From positions 1 through 64,000 of the forward strand of contig JBALVO010000004.1 in NCBI GenBank assembly GCA_036961445.1: a stretch of 64,000 nt of DNA. The letters run 5' to 3'. Each line of letters begins with the position of its first letter. Position 1 is the first letter of the stretch. Both the position numbers and the translations under genes were made by a program. The notes under the pieces are model-generated. The model was not told the origin of the DNA. It saw only the letters and a list, made by a program, of their open reading frames with translations, and searched no databases. This DNA is from JBALVO01 sp036961445 (GTDB lineage: Bacteria; Pseudomonadota; Gammaproteobacteria; Pseudomonadales; Halieaceae). Below, in pieces: positions 18,780 to 27,807 of the stretch.

Positions 18780-20804
18780 ATGAAAATAATTGCAACCGTA
18801 AGCGCGGTCGCCCTGTTTGCCACTCTCCCCCCGCTCTCCAGCCTGGCCGCCGATACTGACTCAGCGATCTTCGAACGCACCGAACAACGCGAGCCCTGCG
18901 CCAGCTTTGAAGCCAACCGCCGCCCTTTGTTCGGCGACTTACACGTGCATACCAGCTACTCGTTCGATTCTTACCTGTCCAGCCAACGCCGTGACCCCTG
19001 GGATGCCTATCGCTATGCCAAAGGGGACGCCATCACCCTGCCTGATGCCAATGGCGAGCAAACTATCAAGGCCAAAATCGGTCGTCCACTGGACTTTACC
19101 GCGGTAACTGACCATGCCGAATTTTTCGGACAGATCAATATCTGTACACAGGACACGGGTAAAGCCGGTTATTGGTGGCCTCATTGCATGATGACCCGTG
19201 GGCAGAATATCTGGGTGCAATTAATCGCCGCTAACTGGTGGACTGACCTTGGTGGGCAATTGGATAATGCGCCCGATAAATCCTTTGCCTGTTCACTATC
19301 AGACTGTGAAGCTGCCGACCAACAAACCTGGCAGCGGATCCAACAGGCAGCGGAGGAGCATTACGACCGCAGTGCCGACTGCAGTTTTACCACCTTTGTT
19401 GGCTACGAATACACTGAGGCATTTGACCAGAACAACATGCATCGGAATGTAATCTTCCGCAACACCACCGTGACTGCCAAGCCCATCTCTGTTTACGATA
19501 CCGGTCGGGGCAGTTTCCCCAGCCTGTGGCGGCAATTGCGCAGCAATTGCACCGACCTGGACAATGGTTGCGACGTAATGGCAATCCCGCACAATTCCAA
19601 TCTATCGGGGGGGCGGATGTTCAACGATCCTGAGTCGGAACAGGAACTGCAGGATCGTTTGTTCTTTGAACCGGTAGTGGAACTGGTGCAGCACAAGGGG
19701 GCCTCGGAATGCCGCTATGACAGGCTGCGGGGCCTGGGGCTGGACACCATTGATGAGGCCTGCGATTTCGAGCAGATCGCAGCGGATAACCTGAACATGC
19801 TGGGGTCGGTACATGGTGAAGTGCGCACGGATCGCGCCAATGCCGTGCCCATGGAACAGTTCGCGCGGCGCAACATGGTGCGCAATGCGCTTAAAGACGG
19901 CCTCCAGCTGGAAGACACACTGGGCACTAATCCTTTTGTTATGGGCTTTATCGGCAGCACCGATACCCACAGCGCGGCACCCGGCAATGCCGAAGAGAAT
20001 AATTTTGTCGGACATCTGGGGCGCCGCGACTCCCAGTACAACAATGTCCAGGACCATTTCTACTCCAATCCCGGCGGTCTGGCGGTAGTATGGGCCCAGG
20101 AAAATTCCCGCGACAGTATCTTTGACGCCATACGCCGCAAAGAAACCTATGCCACCAGCGGCACTCGACCTACCCTGCGCTTCTTTGCAGGTGCGCTGGA
20201 TGAAGATTTGTGCGCTGCTACGGATATGCTGGACACGGCCTATCGGCAAGGCGTTCCCATGGGCGGTGAGATCAACGCCACTACAGAGGGCTCCCCACCG
20301 CGCTTCCTGGTCAGCGCCCAGAAGGACTCAGGCACATTGCAATCACCCGGCACCGACTTACAGCGGGTGCAGATTATCAAAGGCTGGGTAGATGGGCAGG
20401 GGCAAGTCCATGAAAAAGTATTCGACATAGCAGGGAATGAAAATAATGGCGCTACAGTAAACACGCAAAACTGCGGACGTGTCGGACGCGGCCTGCAGCA
20501 ATCCTGCACCGTGTGGCAGGACCCCGGGTTCAACGCCCGGGAAGATGCATTTTACTACGTGCGCTTGCTGGAGAACCCCACCTGTCGCTGGAGTACCCTG
20601 CAGTGCCAGGCGGCCGGTGTGAACCCTTTCTCCGGGCAGTGTGAGCAGCAAGCGGCGGCGGCCACCGCTAAAGCACAGGACGCAGGTGCCAGCGGCGATG
20701 TTTTTGGTAAGTGCTGTATCGACCCTGCGCGGGAGGCCTTCTACTCCCCCACCGTACAGGAGCGCGCCTGGTCGTCACCGATATGGTATCGAGCGCGGCG
20801 ATAA
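18780..20804 (+). CDS. DUF3604 protein, secreted, PHP-like metal site, copy 1
   Basis: 674 residues from ATG 18780, which has AAGGA five bases upstream. Signal peptide ends near SSLAA. The metal-binding pattern of DUF3604 proteins is present: FGDLHVHTSYSFDS near residue 46, TAVTDHAEFFG near 110, IPHNSNLS and GSTDTHSA. The His-x-His and DHAEF blocks resemble PHP phosphoesterases. The C-terminal third holds many paired cysteines and ends ERAWSSPIWYRARR. A periplasmic hydrolase is the likely role; the substrate is unknown. A second member of the family lies at 53860-55812. This copy follows the FadH-like gene by 84 bases. Confidence 0.92.
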   Translation: MKIIATVSAVALFATLPPLSSLAADTDSAIFERTEQREPCASFEANRRPLFGDLHVHTSYSFDSYLSSQRRDPWDAYRYAKGDAITLPDANGEQTIKAKIGRPLDFTAVTDHAEFFGQINICTQDTGKAGYWWPHCMMTRGQNIWVQLIAANWWTDLGGQLDNAPDKSFACSLSDCEAADQQTWQRIQQAAEEHYDRSADCSFTTFVGYEYTEAFDQNNMHRNVIFRNTTVTAKPISVYDTGRGSFPSLWRQLRSNCTDLDNGCDVMAIPHNSNLSGGRMFNDPESEQELQDRLFFEPVVELVQHKGASECRYDRLRGLGLDTIDEACDFEQIAADNLNMLGSVHGEVRTDRANAVPMEQFARRNMVRNALKDGLQLEDTLGTNPFVMGFIGSTDTHSAAPGNAEENNFVGHLGRRDSQYNNVQDHFYSNPGGLAVVWAQENSRDSIFDAIRRKETYATSGTRPTLRFFAGALDEDLCAATDMLDTAYRQGVPMGGEINATTEGSPPRFLVSAQKDSGTLQSPGTDLQRVQIIKGWVDGQGQVHEKVFDIAGNENNGATVNTQNCGRVGRGLQQSCTVWQDPGFNAREDAFYYVRLLENPTCRWSTLQCQAAGVNPFSGQCEQQAAAATAKAQDAGASGDVFGKCCIDPAREAFYSPTVQERAWSSPIWYRARR

Positions 20805-20850
20805 GCCGCCTCTGACTGCCGCAACAGCATCTACCCTGCCCCGACTGAGG

Positions 20851-21174
20851 CTATTCCTGCGCCGAAATTACCGGTGACGCGACCGCTATCATATTCTGCG
20901 ACGACTCATCAGCAAAGTCCGGGAACTCATTTTTGGCGACCCAGCAGTTAGCGAAATAGGAGTTGTCAGTATCGCGTTTTGCGGCGACCTTCATCCGGGT
21001 GCCATGCTGGTTACGGCGTCTTTCGACCAGGATGAGTTCGGTAGCGTCGCCATAATATGCCTGTAGCTCCGCCATGCAAGTTGCGACATCCTGCTCTGAT
21101 TGATCAGCAGCGTGTACAGTAAAAGCGCCACTGCTGAGAGCCAGCGTTAATGCCAAAGTAGTGAGTGTTTTCAT
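20851..21174 (-). CDS. Small secreted protein of unknown function
   Basis: 107 residues starting MKTLTTLALTLALSSGAFTVHA, a clear signal peptide. The mature part of about 85 residues has ATCMAELQAYYGDATELILVERRR and FANCWVAKNEF; the two cysteines (CM and CW) may form a disulfide. The YYG...ELxLVxRRR pattern is seen in small secreted proteins of related marine bacteria, but I cannot name a domain. It lies at the downstream end of the TonB energising operon on the same strand, separated from it by the assembly gap, and converges with the DUF3604 gene. Confidence 0.75.
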   Translation of the reverse strand: MKTLTTLALTLALSSGAFTVHAADQSEQDVATCMAELQAYYGDATELILVERRRNQHGTRMKVAAKRDTDNSYFANCWVAKNEFPDFADESSQNMIAVASPVISAQE

Positions 21175-21235
21175 GTCATCTGTTCCTTGTGAGTTGACGA
21201 AGGACAGTCTAGACCTCTCACAAATGAAACGTAAT

Positions 21236-21335
21236 NNNNNNNNNNNNNNNNNNNNNNNNNNNNNNNNNNNNNNNNNNNNNNNNNNNNNNNNNNNNNNNNN
21301 NNNNNNNNNNNNNNNNNNNNNNNNNNNNNNNNNNN
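21236..21335. other. Assembly gap (100 N)
   Basis: Exactly 100 N; true length unknown. It removes the C-terminus and stop codon of the TPR gene and part of the spacer to the next small gene. Confidence 0.97.
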
Positions 21336-22988
21336 TAGACCATCCGGCGGGCCGGCGTATTGCAGGTAGCCGCATTTAAACGAATCGGTAGAACGCACTT
21401 TGTTTTTGCCCCTGGCGCTGGGAGAACCACGCATAGGTAACGCCAGTTGAAAGGCCAAGGTGGCTTCTTGTGTGGTGAAATCACTAGCGGGTATGAGATG
21501 CACCGGCCCTGTCACCGTGCCCCCGGCCTTCACCAGATTGATGTTCATGCGCACCACCAGAGACTGCAATTTATCGCCCAGCTCAGATAGCGTCATATCC
21601 TGCTCGGTGTAGAACAACCGCATGGCCGGCACGGTCTTGGTCTGTATCTCACTTTGGCCCGCGGATTCGGCTGTGGCCTGCTCATCTGCTACCGCAAAGG
21701 CCGTCGCGCCTCCCTTGCCCCGCTTACCCTCGCTGCCAAAACAGATACCAACGATACGCCTCGCCTCATTCTTGGTGGTGGCTTCGGCATTCATAAAGTT
21801 CAGCCACTGAGCAGCCTGGGCATTAACGCCGCCGATCAAGGTGGCATTAATAAAGGACCGGCGCGCGCTCACGTTGTCTCCCAATTTCAGCTGACTGACA
21901 CCCAGTAATAAATTGGCACGCCCGACAAACTTGTCACGTATTGGCTCGGCACAGGCCTCCAGCATAGTCTGGTGCATCAGCGGCCAGGCACGTTTTTCCA
22001 TTTGTAGTTGTGCCAGGTACAGGTAGAGTTCGGTATCGCCACTGAGTTTGGCCGCCCGTGACAGGGCCTGCGCCGCTTTTTCGTGTTCCCTTGCTCGCAA
22101 CCAGAACTGAAACAGCTTGCGGTAGTGTTCACCGTCACTTGCCACTTGCTGTTGTGCCAGCGCTTCATCCAGCACTTGTCCTGCACCGTAGGGATTGTCA
22201 TTAGCGGCATGCAAGTCAGCCAGCAGAATAATGTCGCGCTCGGTAAAAGGCACTGCTTTTTCCCGCGCCAGAGTCAACTGATCCAGTGCCTGTCGCTTCT
22301 TGTTCTGCTGCAAATAAACCGATGCCAGCTGGTGCCAGTTGTCCGGATTGTCCGGCTCCAGTTGCAGTAAGCGTCGCAACAAACGCTCGCACTGGGCATA
22401 GGCTCCGGCGCGGTAATACAGTGCCAACGCCTGGCGCGTTTGCCGGGTGTCCAGGGTCAGTCCTTTTTCTTGTATCTGGTCCAGTGCGGCCACCACCGCC
22501 ACATATTTTCCCATCTTATAATGTGCCTGAGCCAGCAACAGGTAATCAGTGACTTCTGGAACCAGGTCAATGTCCAGGGCGCGCTGCAGGGTTTGCGCGG
22601 CGGCGGCATAATCTTCGCTGAGCAGGTAAACCTGGGACAACTCACGCAACATCTCGCGATTGGCAATAGAGGATAAGCCCTGTGCCGTTAGCGCCGTTTG
22701 ATAAAATTCTATGGCCTTGGCATATTCCCCCTGCTCCACATAATGTCGTGCCAGGTGGCGACCGGCACTGGATTTGGCATAGGGTTGCTCAATAGAACCA
22801 ATCTGTTGTTCCAGCTCTTCAATAGACAGCTCAGCGCCTTTATCCAGTTCGCTGCCAGGGGTAAGCAAAATTCTGCTGCGATATTGCCCCTGCTGCTGGG
22901 CCACGGTGGCCGGCACAAGAGACATCAATACCAACGCCACAACGCCCACGGACCGATACCCATGGCGGTGGAGCGGCTTAATCAACAT
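21336..22988 (-). CDS. TPR-repeat periplasmic protein of the TonB operon, C-terminus lost in gap
   Basis: 551 codons remain. The start at ATG 22988 overlaps the end of the tonB gene by 11 bases, a tight translational coupling. N-terminal signal (VALVLMSLVPATVAQ), then repeated TPR helices (for example AKAIEFYQTALTAQ, AAAQTLQRALDIDL, QALDQLTLAREKAV) through about residue 400, and a final domain ending near YLQYAGPPDG at the gap. TPR proteins of this kind close the DUF3450-ExbB-ExbB-ExbD-TonB operon in many marine gammaproteobacteria and may act as a periplasmic adaptor. The last residues and stop are not in the sequence. Confidence 0.88.
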
Positions 22989-23664
22989 TGGGAATATTCT
23001 GTGGGTAATTTTCCCACAGCACCTCAACTTTCTGGGTTAACAGCACATCGCTCTTGGCTTTGCCGGAAAAACTGACCTGATAACTCCAGTCCTCTACCGC
23101 GGCAACCACTTTCTCCTCAAATACGCCGCGCGGCTTGGCATCGAGTACGCGCACACGTCTGGTCTTGCCTTGCGGCGTCACCGAAAAAGCCACCAGTACC
23201 CAGCCGTTGATTTTATTCTGCCAGGCAACTTCAGGCACATTCGGGCGGCGCGTATTGAACGGGACCACCTCTATGTACCCGGGTGCATCAGTACCGCCAG
23301 CGCTAACCTTCACGCCGCCGTCTCCCAGCGGTGCGCTCCAGCGTTTCCCCGACGCCTGGATGTTGATATCGCCAGCGCCAAGATCAAGAGCCGGCAGTTC
23401 CAGGTCAGTGGATGCTTGTGGCGCAGGCGCACTCATATCAAGCACTTCCATAGAGTCCATTAACGGTTCTTCCGGGGGCTCTTCCGACGGTTCCTGTTCC
23501 TGCTCTGGCTCCTCCTGCTCAGGTTCCTGACGCAATATCTGAATATCGTTGTGCACCACAATCTGCACGCCCTCGTCCTTACCGCGCTCGATCAGGCTCT
23601 GCATAAACAGGAATACGGCTACGGTAATGAGCACGGCGCCGATAAAAGCGGGAAGGAAACGCAT
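22978..23664 (-). CDS. TonB energy transducer
   Basis: 228 residues. One N-terminal membrane segment (FLPAFIGAVLITVAVFLFMQSL), a Glu/Pro-rich periplasmic spacer (EQEEPEQEQEPSEEPPEEPL) and a C-terminal TonB domain with AWQNKINGWVLVAFSVTPQGKTRRVRVLDA and VEDWSYQVSF. It spans the periplasm and transmits the proton-motive force from the ExbB/ExbD complex to outer-membrane receptors. The spacer is acidic where the usual E. coli TonB spacer is a Pro-Glu/Pro-Lys rod. It lies 14 bases after exbD and overlaps the TPR gene. Confidence 0.93.
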   Translation of the reverse strand: MRFLPAFIGAVLITVAVFLFMQSLIERGKDEGVQIVVHNDIQILRQEPEQEEPEQEQEPSEEPPEEPLMDSMEVLDMSAPAPQASTDLELPALDLGAGDINIQASGKRWSAPLGDGGVKVSAGGTDAPGYIEVVPFNTRRPNVPEVAWQNKINGWVLVAFSVTPQGKTRRVRVLDAKPRGVFEEKVVAAVEDWSYQVSFSGKAKSDVLLTQKVEVLWENYPQNIPNVD

Positions 23665-23678
23665 CAGTTAATACCCGG

Positions 23679-24089
23679 TCACCCGCCGCGCTTGTCTGCA
23701 GCGATGGCTATCCGTTCCACACCCGCCAGACGGACTTGATCCATTACCTCCACCAGCGTGCCAGTGGCGGCCTCTTCATCGGACTGAATGATGACCGAAC
23801 CCTCGGGATTGTCGGCGTGCAGACGCGCAACAATGGCGCGCACCGAGCGCGGATCCACCGGGCGACGGTCTATCCAAACCTCCCCCGAGGCGGTGATAGC
23901 GATAAAAATATTGACACTTTCCTGCTGCGAGGCCGTCTCGGCCTGGGGAGTACTCACGCTGACGCCGGATTCCTTGACAAAGGAGGTGGTAACGATAAAG
24001 AAGATCAACATGATGAACACGATGTCCAGCATCGGCGTCATATCGAGCTCTGTTTCATCCTGGGCTGCCAGGTGCCGTTTAGCGCTCAT
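23679..24089 (-). CDS. ExbD-type biopolymer transport protein
   Basis: 136 residues. The single membrane segment follows DETELDMTPMLDIVFIMLIF, with the conserved Asp that carries protons in ExbD/TolR proteins. The periplasmic domain has IDRRPVDPRSVRAIVARLHADNPEGSVIIQSDEEA and the C-terminal GVERIAIA typical of ExbD. It works with the two ExbB-type proteins encoded just upstream and overlaps the preceding gene by four bases (ATGA-type coupling). Confidence 0.94.
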   Translation of the reverse strand: MSAKRHLAAQDETELDMTPMLDIVFIMLIFFIVTTSFVKESGVSVSTPQAETASQQESVNIFIAITASGEVWIDRRPVDPRSVRAIVARLHADNPEGSVIIQSDEEAATGTLVEVMDQVRLAGVERIAIAADKRGG

Positions 24090-24637
24090 GATTGCAGCCC
24101 TCCGGATCTGGATTCATACAGTGTCAAGCTACCCATTAAGCGGCTGGTCTCACGATCTGCCAGGCGCCGCAGGCGCACTGTAAAGTAGATACCGGTCAAG
24201 GCGACAACCAGGCCAGCCATGGTGGGAATCGTCGCACGGTAGACGCCTCGCGCCATCGCCTGGGCGTCGTCATTGCCACTCACGGCAATAACTTCAAAGA
24301 CGCCTATCATGCCCAGCACCGTGCCGAGTAATCCCAGTAACGGGCACAGAGCCACTAACATCTGTATCAATGGCAACAGTGCATGCAATTCCATATTAAC
24401 TTCGGAAACAGTGGCCTCGCGTATTTTTTTCGCCCGCCACGAGAAGCAGTCATCCCGGGCATTCCATTCGGCCACTAAGCACTTGGCGCGGCGCGGCCAG
24501 GTAATGCGCACGAACCAGGCACGCTCCAGTATCAGCAGCCACAGAAGCAAACAGGCTGCAAAGATGACCCACAATACGGGGCCGCCCTGATCGACAAAGT
24601 CCTGTATGCCATGACTTAACGAGAGCAGAAAGTCCAC
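24086..24637 (-). CDS. MotA/TolQ/ExbB proton channel family protein, short form
   Basis: 183 residues with three membrane segments: GGPVLWVIFAACLLLWLLIL near the N-terminus, LIQMLVALCPLLGLLGTVLGMIGVFEVIA with the conserved PLLGLLGTVxGM motif, and ATIPTMAGLVVALTGIYFTVRL. It is the ExbB partner of the downstream ExbD. The start codon overlaps the preceding gene stop at one base. Having two ExbB-type proteins in one operon is characteristic of this TonB set. Confidence 0.93.
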   Translation of the reverse strand: MDFLLSLSHGIQDFVDQGGPVLWVIFAACLLLWLLILERAWFVRITWPRRAKCLVAEWNARDDCFSWRAKKIREATVSEVNMELHALLPLIQMLVALCPLLGLLGTVLGMIGVFEVIAVSGNDDAQAMARGVYRATIPTMAGLVVALTGIYFTVRLRRLADRETSRLMGSLTLYESRSGGLQS

Positions 24638-26007
24638 TACGTGCGCTCCTGGTTCTCAGCCGTGCGCGCCAGCACTCCGGCACACTGTTCATCCAGACGC
24701 TGAATAATAGAGCGCGACATATAAGCGATAACGCTGTGGCTAAACAATAGTGGAATAGCCACCACCAGGCCCAGCACCGTGGTCACCAATGCCTGGGAGA
24801 TACCGCCGGCCATTAATTTGGGGTCGCCGGTACCGAACAGGCTAATCGCCTGGAAAGTCAGGATCATACCTGTCACCGTGCCCAATAGACCTAACAGCGG
24901 CGAGGTGGCCGCCAACAACTTGATCACGCCGTTGCCACGTTCCAGCGTCGGCATCTCCGCCAGCACCGCCTCGTCCAGCTTCAACTGCAGCAGTTCCTCT
25001 TCATCCAGCGCGATACCCTGAGTCGCCAGCAGTACCCGACCCAGCGGGTTGGAATCCTGCGGTTTAGTCAGATTGCGCAACTGGCTACCAACCCGCAGTT
25101 GCACCACGCCCAGGTAAATACCGCGCCAAAAAGCCATCAGCATGCCCAGCACACCCAGGGCAATAATAATCAGAGCAATGGTTCCACCCTGGTCGATACG
25201 CTCACGCAGGCTGGGCGTATAGCTCAACATACCCAGCAGACTGCCATGGGTCGGATCCACCGTAATGGAACCGATCATACCGGGCCGGGCAGCAAAGTCT
25301 TGCGCCGCACCGCGATAGCGCGCCGCAGGTTGCCGTGACAGTATCAGTAATTCACCGGTTTCTGGCACGTAGCGTAAAAAATCGTCATCGCTGTAGGCGG
25401 AGAACGTGCCAATACGCAACACGTCACGCTGCGCAGCGGTACCGTTAGCCGTTACCACCGATGATGGAAACGTCACGACCTTGCCCGCTTCGGTCATTTC
25501 TTCTTGCAACAACACCCACAAGGTTTCAATTTCATCAATGGTTGGCTGGGAATTGGTTGCCGCCAGCGCCCGCAATTGATCACTGCGCCCGGGCAGTTGC
25601 GCGGTGACCATGGACTCCTGTAATACGGCGGTAAAATCACCGGCGAATTCGCGAAAAGTGCTGGCCAGATCACCCATGTCCCGGGTGACATCTTGCAACT
25701 GCTTTTCAAGTCGCAGAATTTCAGCCTGGCTATCTTCAGTGGTCAACAACAGCGGTTGGTTTTCTTTCTTCCTGCGCTCAAAATCGCGCTGCGCTTTACT
25801 CAACAACGCCTGCTGCTGTTTCTTGTCGTTGAGAAACTGCTGCTCTCGCTGCTGATTACGGGCACGCTGCTGCCGCTGTTGTTCGCGCACAGATTCCAGC
25901 AACTGATCCAGATTGGTAATTTGTTGCTCGGGCAGGGCCTCCTGGGCATGGCCATAAAGCGGCAGGAATAAACAAAGCACCAATGCCGTGGCAACGAAAG
26001 ATCTCAT
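24637..26007 (-). CDS. MotA/TolQ/ExbB family protein with long periplasmic N-terminal domain
   Basis: 456 residues. Signal peptide (VLCLFLPLYGHAQ), a Gln/Arg-rich coiled-coil from about residue 30 to 130, a periplasmic beta-rich region (residues ~150-260), then the MotA/TolQ/ExbB domain with LLAATSPLLGLLGTVTGMILTFQAISLFGTGDPKLMAGGISQAL near residue 370. The long N-terminal domain distinguishes it from ordinary ExbB and probably contacts DUF3450, whose gene overlaps it by four bases. The C-terminal membrane segments would pair with the shorter ExbB and ExbD. Confidence 0.93.
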   Translation of the reverse strand: MRSFVATALVLCLFLPLYGHAQEALPEQQITNLDQLLESVREQQRQQRARNQQREQQFLNDKKQQQALLSKAQRDFERRKKENQPLLLTTEDSQAEILRLEKQLQDVTRDMGDLASTFREFAGDFTAVLQESMVTAQLPGRSDQLRALAATNSQPTIDEIETLWVLLQEEMTEAGKVVTFPSSVVTANGTAAQRDVLRIGTFSAYSDDDFLRYVPETGELLILSRQPAARYRGAAQDFAARPGMIGSITVDPTHGSLLGMLSYTPSLRERIDQGGTIALIIIALGVLGMLMAFWRGIYLGVVQLRVGSQLRNLTKPQDSNPLGRVLLATQGIALDEEELLQLKLDEAVLAEMPTLERGNGVIKLLAATSPLLGLLGTVTGMILTFQAISLFGTGDPKLMAGGISQALVTTVLGLVVAIPLLFSHSVIAYMSRSIIQRLDEQCAGVLARTAENQERT

Positions 26008-26789
26008 GACTCAGCTCCCGGTGCCATCATCGGCAGTTGCAACAATTGCGGTGCCATCAGGTTCTTGGCCACGCGCAACGCCTGCGCCAGGTCACGATTA
26101 TGTTCGCTATCGAGCTCTAGCCAGCTCTCCTGCGTCGTATTCCAGTAACCACTGCTGGCACCATCGAGAGTCTGGAAATACAGCGCCGCTCTGCCCACCC
26201 GCAGGTAGGCCACCGACAACGCCTGACCCTTGAACTGCAATGGACCACGCCAGGCCTCTATGTTGCCGCCGTAGCCCTGCTCAAGTTGGTAGGCTTCAAG
26301 TAACAGGCGAAAGCGGGCCGATACGGACAGGTCTGGCTGGTTGAGACGCTGCTTGAGTTGCAGTACACCACTAATGCGTTCTTCATGATGAAACGGCAGG
26401 TCCAGCACCACGAACTTTTCCAGGGAATCAGCCATGCTGCGCATCAACGGCACAATGCGCTGTCGTGTGATCCTGGCTTGCGCTATCTGTTCGCGCAGCT
26501 CGTTGATCTGCTGTTGTTGCGCCGCATTCAATTCTTCGAGTTCCCGGGTATAAGCCGCCTGATATTCGCTACCATCCTGCAGTTTGCGGTACTCATCCAG
26601 CATTCCCTGCGTCTCTCGCGACAGGCCGTCGATCTTCTTTTGTGATGCCACAGCGCTGCTATTGGTTTTGACTACCACACCCAGGCTATCGGTGACCTCG
26701 GCCGCGTGCACGCTGCACGCCAGCAGCACAGACACCACGCAGGCACTAACAGCACAAAAATCTTTATTGTTCAGCCATGGCATAAGCAA
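26004..26789 (-). CDS. DUF3450 periplasmic protein of the TonB operon
   Basis: 261 residues if the TTG at 26789 is used, or 259 from the ATG two codons on; AAGGA lies five bases before TTG and 11 before ATG, so TTG may be the true start. Signal peptide ends near CSVHA. The mature protein is a long coiled-coil (EYRKLQDGSEYQAAYTRELE...) followed by the conserved SLEKFVVLDLPFHHEERISG and QLEQGYGGNIEAWRG of DUF3450. First gene of the operon; its overlap with the long ExbB-type gene supports a shared complex. Confidence 0.92.
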   Translation of the reverse strand: MLMPWLNNKDFCAVSACVVSVLLACSVHAAEVTDSLGVVVKTNSSAVASQKKIDGLSRETQGMLDEYRKLQDGSEYQAAYTRELEELNAAQQQQINELREQIAQARITRQRIVPLMRSMADSLEKFVVLDLPFHHEERISGVLQLKQRLNQPDLSVSARFRLLLEAYQLEQGYGGNIEAWRGPLQFKGQALSVAYLRVGRAALYFQTLDGASSGYWNTTQESWLELDSEHNRDLAQALRVAKNLMAPQLLQLPMMAPGAES

Positions 26790-26876
26790 ACTGATCCTTT
26801 ATGACTTTAGTTAACAACTGCGGCAAGATTATCACCTATGAATATTTTTTGGCACAGCGAGTGCCTTTTTCCACTC

Positions 26877-27734
26877 TTAAAAAAGACCGGGATAATCTTC
26901 CCAGTAATACTGGTACTCACTGCGCTGCCAATGCGTGTAAAGGCTTGCCCAGTCCAGCCCCTCTATACGCCAACCATGATGGGGTTCCAGATTGGTGGAG
27001 AACACGGGAGCACCGTAATCGCAGAAGCGGGTATCGATACTGAGTCTGACTGAGCTTGAGGTGATATTAGGCTCAGCTTTGTGCACCGCGCAGGAATGAA
27101 ATATCAATACATCGCCGCGTTCAAAATCCGACACGTGCCAAACGGTCTCATCGGGATAGATCTCGCACTGCACGCCGCCAACCCCCTGCGTAGAGAACAC
27201 TGGCCTGACACCGCCTTTATGCGAGCCCGGCAGCACTTTGACACGACCCATTGGCGTGCTGACATCGTGCAAAGCGACCCATATACCCGCCATGGTGGGT
27301 CCCGCGTGATGTGAATGGGCATCCTGGTGCGGTGGCGTCTCGTAGCCAATTTTACCGGGAGTAGAGATACGCGCCATCTTCATCGGGTAGACAAAAACGT
27401 CTTCCCCTGTAACAGTCTCCATTAGTGCTTGTATGTGGCTGTCGTGAAAAAAACTGTGGAAAGCCTCCAGAGCCTGTATTTTGGGATACACCTCATCCCA
27501 GATAGGATCGGTTTCAAAAAATGGGTCACCCACCAACACCGGCAACTTGCTGTCTGCATCGGCTGCGATATAGGGGTTTAGCTGCTCAAGAAAAGCCTGC
27601 AACAAGGCATCACATTGCTCAGCCGGTACATAGTTCTTGATATACAGATAACCCAGTTCCTGAAAGCGGGCCTGCAGAGCAGGCTGCCCTTCGCCCAGGG
27701 TAGAAACAACAAAGTTCTCATTCGTGCTTAACAT
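26877..27734 (-). CDS. Phytanoyl-CoA dioxygenase (PhyH) family Fe(II)/2-oxoglutarate oxygenase
   Basis: 285 residues, the usual length. The iron-binding triad can be assigned: H136-x-D138 in PPHQDAHSHHAG and the distal His218 in CAVHKAEP, with Arg230 downstream to hold 2-oxoglutarate. Members hydroxylate fatty acyl-CoA or small cyclic compounds. Its context (LysR regulator 73 bases upstream on the same strand) suggests that they are co-transcribed or that LysR controls it. The substrate is unknown. Confidence 0.9.
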   Translation of the reverse strand: MLSTNENFVVSTLGEGQPALQARFQELGYLYIKNYVPAEQCDALLQAFLEQLNPYIAADADSKLPVLVGDPFFETDPIWDEVYPKIQALEAFHSFFHDSHIQALMETVTGEDVFVYPMKMARISTPGKIGYETPPHQDAHSHHAGPTMAGIWVALHDVSTPMGRVKVLPGSHKGGVRPVFSTQGVGGVQCEIYPDETVWHVSDFERGDVLIFHSCAVHKAEPNITSSSVRLSIDTRFCDYGAPVFSTNLEPHHGWRIEGLDWASLYTHWQRSEYQYYWEDYPGLF

Positions 27735-27807
27735 ATCGCTCTTGTGATAACTGGCAACAAAGCAGGCAGACTAGCAGAATAGCAAGCGCGAGGGGAGTGA
27801 GAAGCCG

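Noticed and set aside
20851..21375. Frames reading through the second N gap
   Set aside because: Continuity across 100 arbitrary N has no meaning; true genes were ended at the gap or started after it.
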